The notes under the pieces: generated by a model | Told to the model about the DNA's origin: nothing | The model's database searches: none | Seen by the model: only the letters and a program-made list of their open reading frames with translations | Position numbers and translations under genes: made by a program | Part shown: piece by piece, positions 10,164-20,592 of the stretch | Position numbering within the stretch: the stretch's first letter is position 1 | How the letters are laid out: each line of letters begins with the position of its first letter | Source: Owenia fusiformis | Lineage: Eukaryota > Annelida > Polychaeta > Sabellida > Oweniidae | Length of the DNA stretch: 36,890 nt | Direction: 5' to 3' | Assembly: GCA_903813345.2 (NCBI GenBank) | Contig: CAIIXF020000068.1 | Coordinates: 1-36,890, forward strand

Positions 10164-11716
10164 TCTGATAGTAAACTTAGAAATTCAATTAAGAAAGGCC
10201 CTAAATTTCGTGAATTATTTTTGAAGCAGTTGAAAAATATGCTCGAGATTGGTTGAAAAAAAGAGCACGCTGATAAATCTGCATTGGATGAATGGGTATT
10301 TAAAATTAAGGATGTCGTAAATAGAAGAATAATGAAACTTAAAAGTCAAAATATTGAAAGTACCAGTAAAGTTTTAGGTGATCCAAAAGTTATTGGATAT
10401 TTGGAAGAATTCCATAAAAAGTTTGTATTGGTCCCTGCAGACAAAGCTGCTAAATACTGTAATAGTGATTTGTAAAAAGTTCTATTTGTCTATAATCATG
10501 GCTGAATAAGGTATTTCAAATCAAAATGTTGTAAATAAGACATCTGTCAAGGTTAGATTTAATGAAAGGGAAATAGTCAAGAACCATCTAAATTTTTTGA
10601 ATAATTATGAGATTAAACCAACAGAGAAACAGGAACATTTGCCCAAAATTTTCTGGACACCAAAGTTACATTAAGCCCCTTTTAAAGCTAGGTTTATTGC
10701 TGGGTCTAGAGTCTGTTCCACTAAAAAGGTTTCTGGACTATTGACAAGGTCTCTTCAAGCTCTTAAAAATAATAGGGAGGCTTATTGTAAGGCTATTATT
10801 AGAAATTTGGGGGTTAACAATATGTGGATCCTTAAAAATTCCAAAGATCTTTTATCAAAATTTAATGACCCAATTTATTTAAATTAAATGAATTTCAACG
10901 TGGGATTTTTCAACACTTTACACATCAATTCCTCATGACAAGTTAAAATATGAAATATTTGGAATCATTAAAAAGACAATGACGGGTTGTAAATTGAAAT
11001 ATGTTAACAGTAATCCAAATAGGGCTTTCTTTTCTAGTGAACAATATGATAAATATACTTCTTTCACTGCAGTGCAATTCTGTGAGGTGTTAGGCTTTCT
11101 TATTGATAATATATTTTTTAAGTTTGGAAATACAGTTTTACGTCAGAATGTAGGTATACCAATGGGTACAGATTGTGCTCCTCTTTTAGCAGATATTTTT
11201 CTATTCTCGTATGAGGATACATTTTTACAAAGGACGACGAAGGATCAAAGTAAATTTCATATTGCAAAGTTATTTAATAAAACAGATCGATATATTGATG
11301 ACTTGTTGAGTTTAGACAACCCAAAAGTTAAAGACTTTGTAGGTGAGATATATCCTATTAGGCTAGAATTGAAAAAACTAATGAATCTGATATGAGTGCA
11401 CCTTATCTTGATCTTCTCATTAACATTGAACCAGACAATAGTATATATTGTAAATCATATGACAAAAGAGATGACTTTAATTTTGACATTGTTAACTTTC
11501 CACATTTGGATAGCATATGGGGTTAATGTATCCGAGCTTATTAGATATAGCAGGGCGTGTTCAAAATATCTAGATTTCAAATCAAGACACCATATTTTAG
11601 TGATCAAGCTGTTAGGTCAAGGTTATACTTGTAAAGAACTAAATAAATACTTTCTGGGCTTTACTGAAAAGTTCAAGTCATTAATTTCTAAATTTCAAGT
11701 TTTACCACCTGAGTAG
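10164..11716 (+). pseudogene. Broken retroelement polyprotein, RT resembling the Penelope-like type
   Basis: Pieces in order: an N-terminal stretch with IKKGPKFRE (about 10170); a frame at 10284-10475 with KFVLVPADKAA; a segment with LPKIFWTPKLH and KARFIAGS (about 10636-10700) interrupted by stops; and a frame open from about 10892 to 11395 with DFSTLYTSIPHD (RT motif A), VGIPMGTDCAPLLADIFLF (motif B region) and RYIDDLLS (YIDD, motif C). The frame then shifts: APYLDLLINIE and KRDDFNFDIVNFPH are read in another frame at about 11395-11510, and the original sense resumes as GVNVSELIRYSRACSKYLDF in the frame ending 11716. The catalytic Asp codons survive, but at least two frameshifts and several stops make it non-functional. 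No GIY-YIG endonuclease is seen. Assignment to Penelope-like elements is from memory of the motif pattern; a related RT family is possible. Confidence 0.75.
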
Positions 11717-12473
11717 CTGAAGGATGTAGGAATGGTATAAAAATTGGCAATGAACTCACAATTTTTTCACTTGGTACCTTTTGAGGTGGATCCCGGCTAT
11801 GGCATTAATGGTTGAGAAATAGGGATCGAAACCAGCCATAGTTTTCTCCTGATGACCATTGTGAATTGTTGTGTTTTATGGATTATGATGACGGCTTTGC
11901 GAACGGATGTTGACCCTTTGAATTGCCTATGGACTTCGCGACCGGAATTTATCTATCCTACATCATTTGAGACTGAATACTCTATCTTTTATGAGTACAA
12001 GTATCTAAAACTATTTTTGATGTTATGAGTATTGGCTATCTTTTTTTTCAACATGTATTGTATTGACTTCATTATGAATGAAATGTCCCTTGGAGTTCTG
12101 GTCCTGGATTGTGATATTGGTTCTCGATTGGAGGGGGGAGGGGGATGTTAGACATTGTTTCTTTTCACGTTAGATAATTGTTTTGGGATATATAGGGTCT
12201 ACTTTTCTTATGACAGATTTACACTCACAGTTTGCTTTTCTTGTTGGGTTTCTTTAAAGTTTTTAGTCACCCTTCCCTTTGGCATTTGTGCTTATATATT
12301 CTTCATATTTAGTTTGTGAGGTTATGTGAACGAAAATACCCTTGCTGTATATGTAAAAAATCCCGACCGTATTAATGAAGATCCCTGTGTTCCAAACGGA
12401 TATATATTAAGACGTCATTTGAACAACATTTGAACTACTAATACATTCATGAATGCTACTTCTACAATTCTAG
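11717..12473 (+). other. Probable retroelement 3' region, then intron upstream of the kringle exon
   Basis: Up to about 12150 the sequence is probably the element's tail; a G-rich patch 'ggaggggggagggggatg' lies near 12131. The last part looks intronic: 'tactaat' at 12436-12442 resembles a branch point about 30 bases before the acceptor 'cttctacaattctag' ending at 12473. Confidence 0.45.
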
Positions 12474-12725
12474 AATGCAGACCTGATAAGCTTGGTTCGG
12501 AGTACGTTGGAAAGGTTGCCCAGACCAGAGACGGCATTACTTGTCAACGTTGGGACTCGCAGATACCGCATGAGCATGACAACTATTACCCAAAAGACTT
12601 CCCTGACGTTACTCTCTCTGATGCCAGCAATTATTGTCGTAATCCCGACAATGACGAGGACGGACCATTTTGCTACACTATAGACCCTGAACTTAGATAT
12701 GACTACTGTGACATCCCATTTTGTG
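12474..12725 (+). CDS. Kringle domain exon
   Basis: The exon encodes one complete kringle, a triple-disulfide fold that mediates protein binding in secreted or membrane proteins. Counting the first Cys as 1, cysteines lie at 1, 23, 54, 66, 78 and 83; family pairing would be 1-83, 23-66 and 54-78. Typical landmarks are GSEYVG, TCQRW, PHEH, FPD, NYCRNPD, GPFCYT and YCDIPFC. The DxD pair after NYCRNP matches the anionic centre of lysine-binding kringles, while the usual Trp of GPWC is Phe. Acceptor 'ttctag' ends at 12473; donor 'gtgagt' begins at 12726. The exon is phase 1 at both ends, a symmetric shuffling module; many vertebrate kringles are split over two exons, this one is not. The ATG at 12449 is intronic. 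The host protein is unknown. Confidence 0.88.
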
Positions 12726-13184
12726 GTGAGTAAAGAATTCATAATAACCCTTAAAAGTGGATGTATTGAAGGTGTTTTATCCTTTTTTCAAAACACTTAG
12801 TCGCAAGGAGGGGGAAATTTGGACCCCCCCCCCTCTGCGATTTTTTTTATTACTTGTCTGTTTTCATTATTGTTAGTATCGTTGTAAGCCATATTCAATT
12901 ACATCTACAGAAAAGTTTCATTTTCGAATAAAACAGCCAATCTCAAACAACACTGTAAAACATTGTTTTCGGAAACGGTACTGTACATAGTTGTTTAAAC
13001 GATGTTGTACAACGCTGCTTTATCTCCAATGAAATCGGTAAGTATGGCTGTACTTGTTATATTGAACATTTTTCAAGTCAAGTCAACGATTATAATAGTT
13101 GAAGATAATACGATGCATAATTCTGCTGCAAATAACTGACATTACTATGAATTTGTAAGTTTCACATGAAGAAACTTACTGCAG
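12726..13184 (+). other. Probable intron after the kringle exon
   Basis: Begins with a consensus donor and contains a C-rich run near 12823, a T run, and several short 'acaac/gttgt' inverted motifs at 12935-13015. No coding frame. Confidence 0.45.
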
Positions 13185-13323
13185 TTGATCTTCAGAGGAA
13201 CTTTTCTGGAGACAGTACAGACATGTTAGGGAAGAGATTCAACAGATCGGACCAAAATGACCTTTGGGATTTGGCTAAAAAGTGCATCGACCTGTTAAGG
13301 AAAGCAGAGAAAACATTCCGAAG
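13185..13323 (+). CDS. Candidate next exon of the kringle gene
   Basis: 'cttactgcag' at 13175-13184 is a reasonable acceptor. Joining the phase-1 kringle exon gives an open frame starting VDLQRNFSGDSTDMLG and running through DLWDLAKKCIDLLRK to KTFRR. Composition is more balanced than the flanks. A weak donor, 'cgaag|gttcg', follows at 13324 (phase 2). I recognise no domain. Evidence is frame compatibility plus composition only; the frame also continues openly to 13411. Confidence 0.28.
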
Positions 13324-13513
13324 GTTCGCTGTGCATATATTAATTAAGAGTGTCGTTATAAATCATACTTGGTTAACACAGTGCATTGCTCCATCTGGCC
13401 ATAAATCATAGAATCTCGGTCTTTATTCTTAAATAATTCATTATATTCTCATTCCAGGTTTTGATAGCGATCTTATCTGAGTATATATTGACGATTCGAT
13501 GTTTAAATTCCAG

Positions 13514-13591
13514 TACTCCAACATATCCAAGAGCACAGTCGGGTAATCTACTGGCGGCAAGGAAGACTAGAGTGGATGAGCTTGGCACAGG
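13514..13591 (+). CDS. Candidate third exon of the kringle gene
   Basis: 'aaattccag' ends at 13513. The next bases are open in the frame required by a phase-2 upstream exon, encoding TPTYPRAQSGNLLAARK and about nine more residues to a possible donor 'acagg|gtaggt'. A second GT five bases on ('gtag|gtgagt') has a better consensus but would include an in-frame TAG. Another frame is also open, so coding is unproven. Confidence 0.2.
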
Positions 13592-13728
13592 GTAGGTGAG
13601 TTGACAGTGAATGTACTAGTATATTTGCAGGTTTTATCAGGTTAGCAGGTTTTTGGAGGTTATTTTACATTATTACCATATTATTAGCTACATATATTTG
13701 TCAAAAATAGGCGATTTTGTCTTGGAAA
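13592..13728. other. Spacer
   Basis: Short AT-rich stretch; nothing distinctive seen. Confidence 0.3.
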
Positions 13729-13880
13729 TGTCAGTTAATTTTATAATGGCTCAAATTTTGACGAAACAAACGAATCAGTTTCTTCTTGAAGATGTATTTG
13801 TCTTTTTGGTATGTCCTTTAATTTTATCATAGCTCAAATTTTGGCGAAACAAATGAACCAGTAAAATTTCTCCTTGAAGA
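13729..13880. repeat. Two-copy tandem repeat, about 86 bp
   Basis: 'ttaattttataatggctcaa' (about 13734) recurs as 'ttaattttatcatagctcaa' (about 13820). Both are followed by 'attttg.cgaaacaaa' and 'cttgaagat'. Confidence 0.8.
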
Positions 13881-13889
13881 TTCTAGAAA

Positions 13890-15289
13890 AAGTAATAGTA
13901 AACAATCATAATCAAATTACATGATTTTATATTAACGACTGAACTGTTTGGTTTTCGAGGTTAAATGAAATTTTCGTGAATCTTAATATGCAAATCAAGA
14001 CATTGAACGTTTTTTTTATCGGATAGCTTCTTGCGCAATATCAAAATTACGCTGAAAATCATTTTCTCGCAAAACCACTAATATTTTGTGATATAACCCC
14101 TCCGTTGGAAATATTTGCTGATCATTGAAATTAGTCAAACCTGAAGAAATGGGAAGAGAGAAATTAAAAAGTCAACTTAACAGTCCAGAAAGAATGGCGA
14201 AAGCCGGAAAACAACATAACATAAATCTACTTGAGTTTAGCTGATACATTTATAAAATATACCCTTTTTACTAAATCGAGCAAGTAAATACTAGAAAAAT
14301 GAGAAAGTGGAGAGCTAATCCTCCGAGTACAGTAGTTAAACACATTCTAATACAAGATTTAAAAAAAACGTGTACATAATTGTAAAATAAAAAAAAAATG
14401 TACGATTTCTTATCAGAATACATCTAAAAGGTTCTTACATTCTTCCGGCAAAGACCTAATTCTTTGAACATCAATTCAGATACTTGATCCACGACGATTT
14501 CTATATACGTCTACGTATCAGTGATGATACCAATGCAGATTGAGAAAATATTTTTCTAATCGATGCATTGTTTTGCTCCAATCATTTCTTCACCTAGAAA
14601 CGGTTTGTTGTGCTAAAGTGTTGATGCGTTCGCGAATACAAGCTTAGACATAACTTCCCGTCAAATCAATAGAATACATGAAGAGTAAACCTTATAAATC
14701 CAGGTTTTGTAATACCATACTAGTATTTTATTTTTGTTTTTACATCACAATCATACCTTTATAGTAATTTATCTAACGTATACTAGTGAGTTCAATTTTG
14801 TTATTTTTTCGTTTTATTTTTGCTGCTAACATAGTGTGATCCGATTGTGATTGCGATTGCTAAGCGATTTCGGTATCACGTCATTTTGAATTGGCGCCAA
14901 TATTGCAATGTAGCAATTGCGTAGCAATGGCAAATGCGATGCATTTTGAATAAGGCCTCAGAACATTTATAAAATGAAAGAAACACACGAGATTAACATT
15001 TTTAAATATAAAAAATTACAATATTGTAAAATTTATTTAAATAATGATTATTAACTATATAAAAAAAAGTTGCATCAATTGTCCGTGTAATTAATACAGC
15101 TTCATCAGGGGAAGTCACCGTTTGTTGTGCAAGATTTCCTAAAATGAAAAATATATATTAAGTATGTGTTCATATTATCATTAAGTAACTTTCACTGTAT
15201 AAAAAACGAATATTGCTTGTAAATAACGACTAATTCTGGTGTTTATTTGATTCAAATTGCATGTTATAAACAGTAATCATCACTGACAG
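13890..15289. other. Non-coding stretch
   Basis: No exon or RNA gene supported. At 14835-14960 short words such as 'gcgattgc', 'gcaattgc' and 'gtagcaat' recur on both strands around the perfect palindrome 'attggcgccaat' and end 'cattttgaataaggcct'. This may be a small decayed MITE, but I cannot define its termini. Confidence 0.35.
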
Positions 15290-15548
15290 AACGCATATAT
15301 GGAACACAAATATATGCAGCTGCATATAACAAACTTTCACAGAGAATACTGACTGAATATACGGGTACTGTCACTGAGTATATTTGCTTATATTCAGACA
15401 TACTTTGCATATTTGCTGTTTACTTGTGATTATATGCAGCGCAGAAACTGCATATACCTGCTTATTTGGGATAGACAAATATAAGCAGTTTAGTATACTA
15501 GATATATATAGAAATTGACACTGGTTATATTTGCATATGATCTACATA
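15290..15548. repeat. ATATGCAGC-rich sequence, left part
   Basis: The word 'atatgcag' and its complement recur, including the perfect 18-base palindrome 'tatatgcagctgcatata' at 15311-15328. The same word resumes at 16514 and 16617 beyond the foldback element, so that element appears to have inserted into this repeat-like sequence. Confidence 0.55.
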
Positions 15549-16467
15549 CAGGGTGTTCAAAAAAAAAACGCAACCCAAAAAGATTGCTATATCTTGAAAA
15601 ATACTGGTTCAATTATGTTCATATTTTCAGGAAATAAAGAAGAGACTGTGTATGTATAGCTCCTGTCAATGGTTAATTGTAAAACATGATGCCTTGGACA
15701 CCTGCTCAAAAGACAGTTGTACTAGCAAAATGCGAAAAACGCAGCCAGGGGTGACTGCAACCGCAAAAAAATTAAATAACTACCTAACCATAGTGTTTTG
15801 GCTCTTCAAATTTGGCACAAATCATCTTCATTCACTGTATGATAAATCTGTAGAGTGAAATCAAAATCACTTCAGGGACTTCACTGTCATGGTTGAAATG
15901 CTTTCAAATCACAGTCAAACGCCCTGGTTCAGGGAGAGTTAAGAAGGCATTTTGACCATGACTATAAAGTTCCTGGAGTGATTTTAATGAAACTCCACAA
16001 ATTCACCACATATTGAATGAGGATAATTTGTGCCAAATCTGAAGTGCCAAAACACCATGGTTAGAAAGTTATTTGGTTTTATTGCTGTGGCAGTCACCTC
16101 TGACTGCGTTTTCATATTTTCCTAGTACAACTGTCATTTGAGCAGGTGTCCAAGGCATCATGTTTTTCAACTTACTGACAACAGGAGCTGTACATACACA
16201 GTCTCTTCTTCCTTTTCTTGAAAAAATAAACATAATTGAATTGGTATTTTCCAATATATAGTTATTTTCCATTCGTGTTTTTCGTATTTTGCTAGTACAA
16301 CTGTCTTTTGAGCAAATGTCCAAGACATCAAGTTGTACAACTAACTAACAACAGGGGCTATACATACACAGTCTCTTCTTTCTTTCCTGAAAATATGAAC
16401 ATAATTGGATCAGTATTTTCCAAGATATCGCGATTTATTTGGGTTGCGTTTTTTTTTGAACACCCTG
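15549..16467. mobile_element. Palindromic mariner-type foldback element, TA target duplication
   Basis: The ends are exact inverted repeats: 'cagggtgttcaaaaaaa' at 15549 and its complement ending 16467. They are bounded by TA on both sides (15547-15548 and 16468-16469), the Tc1/mariner target duplication. Inverted similarity continues inward almost to the centre near 15920: the phrases around 15640-15720, 15770-15830 and 15860-15900 reappear complemented at 16070-16390 and 15950-16060. The right arm holds a 170-bp tandem duplication: 'ctagtacaactgtc' at 16122 and 16292, each followed by 'cacagtctcttctt'. No transposase is encoded; the small frames at 15652-15858 and 16069-16323 are mirror images of the same arm sequence. 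Confidence 0.85.
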
Positions 16468-17552
16468 TATATGCCATTTTTCATAAGTATTCCTGCATAT
16501 TTTGAGATAAGTGATATGCAGCATGTGATTATATTAAGACATGCACTAGAATATAAACTAACTACATTAGCATATATGGAGTCAAGATCGGTATATTTGA
16601 CATTCCTTTATGATCATATGCAGCACAAGATATGCATATTTTTGCTTATTTAGGAGGACTGGTAGACGCTGTTTTGTGAATTGGGCATCGACCCAGGCAT
16701 AAACGGGAGTTAAAACTGAATATACACGTTAACACAAGTTAGAAAAAAATTGCTCACAAACAGCTTTTACGTTTTTTTATAATTTATTTTAAATTTCTTT
16801 AGATGTGTATGTACAGAGTAGGCCAATGGAACGACCTCTATAATAAATAACTTCAAATAGATAAACTAAACTGTATACATCAGGAAACGAAAATCATTTT
16901 CAAAAACAAGGATATGATGAATCAATACTAAAAAAATATGATGAAACATTTTGAAGGATATAAATAGGATTATTATGTTTTGGCCAAACCTGTATACTAC
17001 TAAACAAATATATTTACATTGCATTGTAACATGATGTAACATTATATTTCTATCTTTAAAATGGTGCGAACTTATGCTCCAAATTAATGAATGCATATTG
17101 CTCGATCTTGAAAACTGTGTTTTTGTAGTTAGATATGGCCTGTCTTCCGGTAGAGAATTCCCGTACGATACCGAATTCTGCTTTCCCCATTCAAACTCCT
17201 TTCTTCTACAAGTGCCTCAATATCTATATAAATTCAGCTATCACATGATTTCTCTTTTGTGAGAAATCTGTCACTGCACACAAAAACACTGCTCTGGAGA
17301 CACTGCTCTGAAAATACATAGACACTACTGTGTATTTAAATCAATGATACAAAGACACCAGTTTATAGCATACTGTTCAGCCATACAGTATAATGGACCT
17401 TCCAAGACAATCAATTAATTAAATTATCAAGATCAATGCCAAGTCTGATATTCACAACAATTTGCCAAGTGTCTTTATTGTGTTTTTATTAATCGAACCT
17501 ACTTATATCAAAACTCAATCATCTATCCATTAAGATAAATAAAAAAAGAGAA
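16468..17552. other. ATATGCAGC-rich sequence, right part, then non-coding
   Basis: To about 16655 this continues the 'atatgcagc' sequence of 15290-15548. Beyond that it is AT-rich without supported features. A slightly more balanced patch at 17100-17260 has a 62-codon frame but no splice-site or domain support. Confidence 0.4.
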
Positions 17553-18905
17553 ATAACTAGACTTGGGAAATTGAACGAAGTTCAATTTCAGACTCCAGAT
17601 CCAGACTTTTTTAAGCCCAGTCATCTAAAATAAGCCGAGTCATCCAGAATAAGCCGAGTCATCCAGAATAAGATAGATGGATAAAACAGGAAGGTAGGAT
17701 AGGATAGAATGGGAAGGAACGATAGGATAGAATAAGAAAGAAGGATAGGATAGAACAGAATAGGAAGAAAGGATATGATAGGAGAGGATAGGAAGGAAAG
17801 GATACGAAGGAAGGATAGGATAGGATAGGATCAGATAGGAAGGATGGATGAATTTTTCAATATTTTCTTCTCTACTCTTGACTTTCTATCAGGATACCAT
17901 CAGATCGATTTTCCGAAATTTCAAAACGCCATAACTTCCGAACCGGAAGTCGGATCTAAATTTGATTTAAAGATTCAGATTCCTGACAAAATTCTACCCC
18001 TAATTCATAACTCATACATTAAATTTGGCGAATTTTTATTTTGACCTACTTTTTGGACACGCCATAACTTCGGAACCGGAAGTCGGATCGAAATTTGGTT
18101 TGCAGATTCGGATTTCTGAGAAAATTCTATTCTTAATTCATAACTCAAATGTTAAATTTGGAGAACTTTTTATTTTGACCTACTTTTCGGACACCATATC
18201 TCAAAAGTGGGTCAAAATTCTTTCCGACGGCAAAAGGCTAACGCTATTAACACACTCTTGGCTACATGTATACACAATTTCGAAGAATATAATTAAAGTG
18301 TAGTGTCAGGATCGCAAAAATAAGAAAAAACTTTGAATTTGACCTAGATTTTGACCTAGGCATTTTGGTGTCCAAATTTTAAAGCTAGATGGCTTTTGAG
18401 GTCTCATTCTTTTAAAAGCTTTCATTATATTTAGCTGAACTTAGTCTATATTTCGTATTTTTCACTTCAAAAAAATCTTTTTTCCCATTGACTTAACATG
18501 GGCTCAAAATTTAGCGATTTTTGAGTTTTCAAAACGCCATAACTTCAGAACCGGAAGTCTGATCTAAATTTCGTTTTCAGATTCAGAATCCTGAGACAAT
18601 TTCATATGAGACTAATATCCTGGACATTTGATTCGGAGATCTTTTTTTGGACCTCGTTTTCGGAAACTGATATCTCGAAATCGGTTTGAGATATCAAAAA
18701 ACTAAATCGACCCTAGGTTTTCTACTTTTTTATAAGGAACACAATGAAAAAAACCCAGATCGAAAATATTGAAGGACGACTGAGAAAATTGAAAAAAGTG
18801 ACAAAGTACTGGATTTGACCCAGTTCCTGACCTTTGACCTAGATAAAAATTTGACCCAATTTCCCACCAACTAGATACTGAACCTAAATAAACTGTATTA
18901 TGTTG
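17553..18905 (-). mobile_element. Helitron/HINE-like unit, single inverted copy
   Basis: Read on the minus strand this is the same unit as the array at 20593-36890. At its 3' end (17553-17605) it has ATCTGGAGTCT, a hairpin GAAATTGAAC-TTC-GTTCAATTTC and a terminal CTAG. Next come 19-bp repeats of GGATGACTCGGCTTATTCT type, then a CCTTCCTATC-type minisatellite (complement of about 17690-17840). The body has three roughly 130-bp subrepeats, each with a CCGACTTCCGGTTCGGAAGT-like core. It carries the type A module (complement of 18720-18830) and a DR1-like TGACCTTTGACCT at 18828-18840. Its 5' end is cut off at 18905 where the LINE begins. Frames at 17844-18044 and 18025-18303 are translations of the repeat. 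Confidence 0.6.
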
Positions 18906-20592
18906 TGTTTTTTTTATCATCTTTCATATTTATTGTAAGCACAAGTCATTTAGATACAATTACAAGGGGCAAAGCGCTGTAAGCATTAGATGTCCCCTTA
19001 TATAAATAAACAATAAGGTACAATATTCATCTTAACCTGGATGTCACCTGTAAATGGTAGAATGCCTTGCAATGAAACAAAAGATAGGAGGGCTGCTGAT
19101 ATCCTGGGGGGGTAGTATGTTGAAAAATGGAAACAGGTCATAGGCAGGAGAATATTTAGATTCTGGTTGTGTTTTCAATGAGATAATTCGCAACCAGTGA
19201 AAAAAGATTATCCATTTCTAATTGGGTTAATGATGGATCCCCAAAAAGAAAAAAGTGAATTTTGTCTTGTTGAGTTCTGTAATGAGTTAATAAGTCCCCA
19301 TATATCCCTAAAGTGTCAGTTATTAGTTTATTTCTTTGTTGTTCTTTCAGAGGGCATTTGAAAAAGAAGTGGGGAAAAGTTTCAGGGGAACCACATAAAC
19401 AATTTGATGACTCAACTGAGCTCCAATTATGGGGTTTGAGCTGAGCTTTTAAAATTAAATCTACCCTGGCTCTATTCAGATAAAGTTCTTGTTGACGAGT
19501 TAATTTTAAACAAATAGTTGAAACAACACCAGGGAACAAATTTAATTTGAGTGCTCTTTTAAAAGATGCAATAGTTGGCAAGAGCTTTTGTTCCAAGGGA
19601 ACAGATCCTGGATCATTCCATAGGTTCATCATTTTGTATATTGGAGACTTATGTGGATAGTGAATAGGGATAGTGAAATCTCGGGATTTCCTTAACAATC
19701 TTGCTTGAGGGTTTATGAATGGCCTAAATATATCTGAGATATAAATAGGTGTTAAATCATTCACGGCTTTGTACATAATTGTTTTAAAGTGGAGGATCCT
19801 CCTCTCAGTTAAGGTGGACCAGTTCAAAATGTAAAGTACTTTGGAAGTGCTGGAGCCTGGGAGAGCACCAGAGACTATTAGACCAGCTTGGTACTGGAGA
19901 CTGTCGAGTCTGTTAAGGTCACAAATAGGGGCACAGTCGTAAAGGATATCACAATAATCAAATTAGGACTGAATATAAGCTGTGTGGAGAATATTTAATT
20001 GTTTTGATTTTAGTCTACCCTTAAGTGCTTTTAAGGGGTTAAGAGCTGTTTGGATTTTTGCACAGATAGAATGTTTATGTTTATGAATGTCAGTTTTTTC
20101 AATTTGTTTATCATTTAAGATAACTGGTGGATAGATTGGATTATTTTTCTTAGAAAAGGTCATTTCTCTGCTCTTTTCTGGTTTAAAATCTAGTTTCCAC
20201 TGTTTAGACCAGGCTTCGATTTTTTTTAGATCATTTTGAATTTGTATATGAGATTGCGGATTGTTTTGAGATGTAGGTACAAAGAGGGAGGTGTCGTCTG
20301 CATAAATAAAACACTCTGAGGTCAGGTTGTCAGGTAAGTCGTTTATATAGAGGAGAAACATCAAAGGTCCGAGAATACTTCCCTGAGGCACAGAACAGTT
20401 TATGTAGTTGCTAGGAGAGGTGTCAGAACATTTGCCATTCACAGTTACTTTGACACTCCTATCAGTCAAATAAGATTTTAGAAAAACTAATAAGTTTCCT
20501 GAAAATCCATATGCTTTCAACTTTTTTAGAAGAAGGTAATGGGGGACACGGTCAAAAGCGGCCGAAATATCCCAAAAAATTGCACGTGGCAT
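18906..20592 (-). pseudogene. LINE (CR1/L2/Jockey-like) RT and C-terminus, one internal stop
   Basis: On the minus strand the frame opens at about 20592 within the RT domain (FWDISAAFDRVPHYLLLKKL, then SVPQGSILGPLMFLLYIND and IYADDTSLF with the YADD catalytic pair). It meets a TAA at 19965-19963 and continues in the same frame to 19156, passing DYCDILYDCAPICDLNRLD and LNWSTLTERRILHFK and ending with a CLCGSPETFPHFFFKC zinc-binding motif. Only that one stop interrupts about 479 codons. The endonuclease and N-terminal RT are absent (5' truncation). The 3' UTR reaches about 18906, ending with 'ttacaataaatatgaaag' and a short A-rich tail. Both flanks are Helitron-like repeat, in opposite orientations. 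Confidence 0.85.

Noticed and set aside
12470-12742. Minus-strand 90-codon frame opposite the kringle exon
   Set aside because: Antisense shadow of the kringle coding sequence; no domain.
15652-16323. Two small frames with matching peptides (CSKDSCTSK) on opposite strands
   Set aside because: The match is the palindrome of the foldback element read from both arms, not a duplicated gene.
17571-17595. Hairpin at the unit end as a histone-type or other RNA 3' stem-loop
   Set aside because: The stem sequence does not match the histone stem-loop, and it recurs at every unit end together with CTAG.
19156-19827. Separate 223-codon minus-strand gene
   Set aside because: It is in the same frame as the RT frame ending at 19963 and separated from it only by one stop codon; both belong to one LINE polyprotein.
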